Assembly: GCA_028695965.1 (NCBI GenBank)
Contig: JAQVHZ010000023.1
Coordinates: 1-33,990, forward strand
Direction: 5' to 3'
Length of the DNA stretch: 33,990 nucleotides
Origin: Thermoguttaceae bacterium
Lineage (GTDB): Bacteria; Planctomycetota; Planctomycetia; Pirellulales; Thermoguttaceae
In this document: positions 31,694 to 33,990 of the stretch, piece after piece
How positions within the stretch are numbered: position 1 is the stretch's first letter
Layout of the letters: every line of letters starts with the position of its first letter
Position numbers and translations under genes: made by a program
Notes under the pieces: model-generated
Databases searched by the model: none
What the model was told of the DNA's origin: nothing
Seen by the model: only the letters and a program-made list of their open reading frames with translations

Positions 31694-33990
31694 ATGATAT
31701 CTCTAATCCCCTGTTACAGTCTCGAAGATTTTTCACTTTATCGTCAAGCCTCAGAAGTTGATGAGATTTTCTCCGCTTGGTCTGCGCTTTATCACCCGGC
31801 GCTGGTTGCCCATTTTGGAGAAGCTCCGCGGTGGGAAGCTGCTGGAAGTCCATCCACTGGTAAAACGCGCCGACTCGTCGTCGTGCCTCCATGTGCGGAA
31901 TACTTAGTTTCAAGAACTTGGCTGAAATCGGCGGAAGCAGAAGGAGCCGTCATTATACGACATATTGCAGACCGAGATGAAATCTTAAAATATGCGTTCG
32001 AGAAACTTGATTTATCGCCTGATGGCTCGGAAGTCAATTCAGCCCAATTAGGAAAAGAACAAAACACAGAGAAGGAAGCTTCGGCTTGTTCAAAACTTCC
32101 TTACGACGACGTCGCTGAATCTTTTTTAGCTGTCGGACTTTGCTGTTTGCTGGAAGAATTGCTGACGCGAAAATTGCGTTATATGAGCAACTTAGATCAA
32201 GTGAGCTTCAATATGCGCATCGTTGACGCCGCACGAGCGCATATGTCTGGTGATAATGAAGAATGTGAAAAGAACCTGCAGAAGGCGTTTGATCTGTTAG
32301 CTACCTCAAAAGAGTACTTTTTTCCAACGGCAACCAAATTTCTTGATTTGACGTGGACACAAGAGGAGGATCTTGCTGAAGCGCTGCCCAATGCGTTGAT
32401 CACGCGAAAACAAAGAAACGCAAAAACAAATCTTGTTCTGCCTGTCCCGCTTGTGAAAAAATGTGAGGCAGAGTATCCAAAAACTTTCGCTCTGCTTAAA
32501 GAAGAAATTGAAGCGAAACGCATTACGCTGATAGGCGGCGATAAATGGGAAGCGCCCCTTTATCTTATGTCGCCAACAGAAATAGCAAACCTTTTAGTTG
32601 GTGGACGACAAGAATATCTTCGTGCATTTGGAGTCGCGCCGCAAGTCTTTGGACGTCAAGAAGCAGGATATGCGCAAATTCTACCTCAACTCCTCAAACA
32701 AACCGGCTATAAGGGCGTTCTATCCAGAACGGGCGACGGTTGGTCTATTCTTGAAAAATCGACCGACCGTTCACAATTCCGCTGGCAAGGCCGCGACGGC
32801 TCAACAATCGCCACTCTTTGTAAAAAGCCGCTTGACGCTACGTCCAGCGAAGATATATTACAGCTCCCAGACAGAATTGGCCATTCCTATTACTCAGACC
32901 ACGCCAGCGTTATTGTCTTCGAGCATCGTCCAAACACAGAATCACGTTGGCTCCACGATATTCAACGTATGGACCGTTACTCGCCCGTTCTAGGGAAGTT
33001 TTACGACGTCAACGAATATTTCCGCGTTACCGAGGGTTCTGGCGATAAAGAAAGATTCGTCAAAGATCGATTCAAGACTAACTTTCTGACGCGTTCGGTA
33101 AAACGCAAGCGAACCGACGTTGTCTCTACTTGGGTCAGACGACAACGATTAGGGCAAATTGAAGCGGTTCTAGACTCGCTCGAAACTACAATTAGAACAC
33201 TTTCACTAAAGGCCAAATCTTCCCCCGAACTAGAAGAAGCGTTTAACACTTATATCTTGCGTTCAAACGCTCTAATAGAAAAAACAGCGACAATCTTAGA
33301 AAGAATTGACGAAACTCTGCTTCCCGTTGAACAACCTGAGACTGTGCAATCGTTAGAACTTGACAGATTGCTTGAGCAGTTTGAACAGGACAAAGAAGAA
33401 TTACTAGCATTAGCGGCAAAATATCTTGCGCTGTCGCAGGGAAAATCCCCAGACAAGCAAAGAGGAAGTCTTTTCGTCAACGTTGCCCCAACTCAAAAGG
33501 ACGTCGTATGGGAAACCTTTTCCAAAGACGGCAAAGACTCGACAATTGAAAAGTACCAAAAATATTTCGAAGAAATAGGCTCGATCGAAACCCTTATTTT
33601 CGCAGGAGCAGTCTCCGAAGTCGTTCAATACGTTGCCACGCTTCCCCCTAGCGCCATCCTTTGGCTCCCTATTTTTGACGACGTCGAATACCGCTTTCAT
33701 TCTCGTCCGCTTTTTGACGCGCAACAACCTTCTTCCAACCTATTGGCAGCTGAAAAAGAAAATGCATATTCACGAGAGGACGCTGCCTCTTTCAACGCTC
33801 CTCCCCACGAGTCGTCCGAAAAGCAAAGGGGTCGCTTCTTTCAAAGACTCGTCTCCAAACTCCGAGGCGAGGTCCATAATACAGCCAACGTGAACACGAT
33901 AGAAAATCCAGAAAACGATCCTCCGCTCCTAGCCGACTACGTTGTCAAACGTTACTCTGCGACAGAAGTTGAAAAGCACTACCGACTTCA
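31694..33990 (+). CDS. GH38-like (alpha-mannosidase N-terminal-like) protein, partial
   Basis: The open frame starts at the ATG at 31694 (MISLIPCYSLEDFSLYRQAS) and runs off the right edge with 765 complete codons. The start matches large planctomycete proteins that begin LIPCHS and carry SALYHPALVAHFGEAP. There is no signal peptide. The stretch from about residue 277 to 345 (LIGGDKWEAPLYLMSPTEIA, then QVFGRQEAGYAQILPQLLKQ) resembles the N-terminal catalytic barrel of GH38/GH57-type enzymes. The place of the usual Asp nucleophile cannot be assigned with confidence. A helical region rich in Leu/Glu follows at about 490-590. Substrate is unknown; mannoside or another alpha-glycan is possible. 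The ribosome-binding site is weak. The end of the gene lies outside the window. Confidence 0.75.
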   Translation, partial: MISLIPCYSLEDFSLYRQASEVDEIFSAWSALYHPALVAHFGEAPRWEAAGSPSTGKTRRLVVVPPCAEYLVSRTWLKSAEAEGAVIIRHIADRDEILKYAFEKLDLSPDGSEVNSAQLGKEQNTEKEASACSKLPYDDVAESFLAVGLCCLLEELLTRKLRYMSNLDQVSFNMRIVDAARAHMSGDNEECEKNLQKAFDLLATSKEYFFPTATKFLDLTWTQEEDLAEALPNALITRKQRNAKTNLVLPVPLVKKCEAEYPKTFALLKEEIEAKRITLIGGDKWEAPLYLMSPTEIANLLVGGRQEYLRAFGVAPQVFGRQEAGYAQILPQLLKQTGYKGVLSRTGDGWSILEKSTDRSQFRWQGRDGSTIATLCKKPLDATSSEDILQLPDRIGHSYYSDHASVIVFEHRPNTESRWLHDIQRMDRYSPVLGKFYDVNEYFRVTEGSGDKERFVKDRFKTNFLTRSVKRKRTDVVSTWVRRQRLGQIEAVLDSLETTIRTLSLKAKSSPELEEAFNTYILRSNALIEKTATILERIDETLLPVEQPETVQSLELDRLLEQFEQDKEELLALAAKYLALSQGKSPDKQRGSLFVNVAPTQKDVVWETFSKDGKDSTIEKYQKYFEEIGSIETLIFAGAVSEVVQYVATLPPSAILWLPIFDDVEYRFHSRPLFDAQQPSSNLLAAEKENAYSREDAASFNAPPHESSEKQRGRFFQRLVSKLRGEVHNTANVNTIENPENDPPLLADYVVKRYSATEVEKHYRL

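Overview
The window looks like a chromosomal segment of a planctomycete (Planctomycetota, probably Pirellulales-related). This is inferred from protein content and not from a marker gene. The clues are a LEPR-XLL-type N-terminus (FETLESRELLAL) on a large beta-helix surface protein, a YdjY-type secreted protein, a DUF6807 (PmoA-like) protein, a zinc-ribbon/kinase/TPR/WD40 fusion, a MerR-like HTH fused to a receiver-like domain, and a GH38-like protein of planctomycete type. Base composition is moderate. I see no tRNA, rRNA, insertion sequence, integrase or CRISPR array.

Layout. Positions 1-6398 (minus strand) hold a type IV pilus/type II secretion motor cluster. In transcription order it has a GspE/PilB-type ATPase, the retraction ATPase PilT, a second GspE/PilB-type ATPase, and a GspF/PilC-type platform protein cut by the window start. 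Positions 6988-11450 (minus) hold a tight four-gene operon: a cytoplasmic protein of unknown function, a YdjY-type exported protein, a membrane-anchored trypsin-like protease without a PDZ domain, and a secreted protein of unknown function. Positions 11451-12475 hold no convincing gene. The plus strand then carries an HTH/receiver regulator, D-aminoacyl-tRNA deacylase and the 1191-residue beta-helix protein. The last ends at a terminator shared with a convergent unit of a predicted secreted glycosidase-like protein and a small lipoprotein. A TrmH-type rRNA methyltransferase (minus) is divergent from a soluble histidine kinase (plus). After that come a 60-residue membrane protein, a coiled-coil-like hypothetical protein, DUF6807 and the large Ser/Thr kinase. 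A GNAT acetyltransferase (minus) precedes a BtaA-like (DUF3419) betaine-lipid enzyme and a GH38-like protein that runs off the right edge.

How the parts fit. The left cluster would supply ATPases and the inner-membrane platform of a pilus or secretion machine. Several other genes encode exported proteins (beta-helix protein, YdjY protein, protease, glycosidase-like protein, lipoprotein, DUF6807), so envelope and polysaccharide biology dominate.

The most interesting unexplained signals are in gaps. One is a strongly base-paired RNA candidate at about 13088-13262, upstream of dtd, with a long closing stem and an internal hairpin. A second inverted-repeat-bounded element lies at 22999-23140, ahead of a terminator-like hairpin. 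The third is a pilC leader with four successive hairpins behind a good promoter. I did not find a clearly new multi-gene defence or metabolic system. The best candidates for undescribed biology are these RNA elements and the four-gene operon. All family calls are from motif recognition by eye and no database search was possible.
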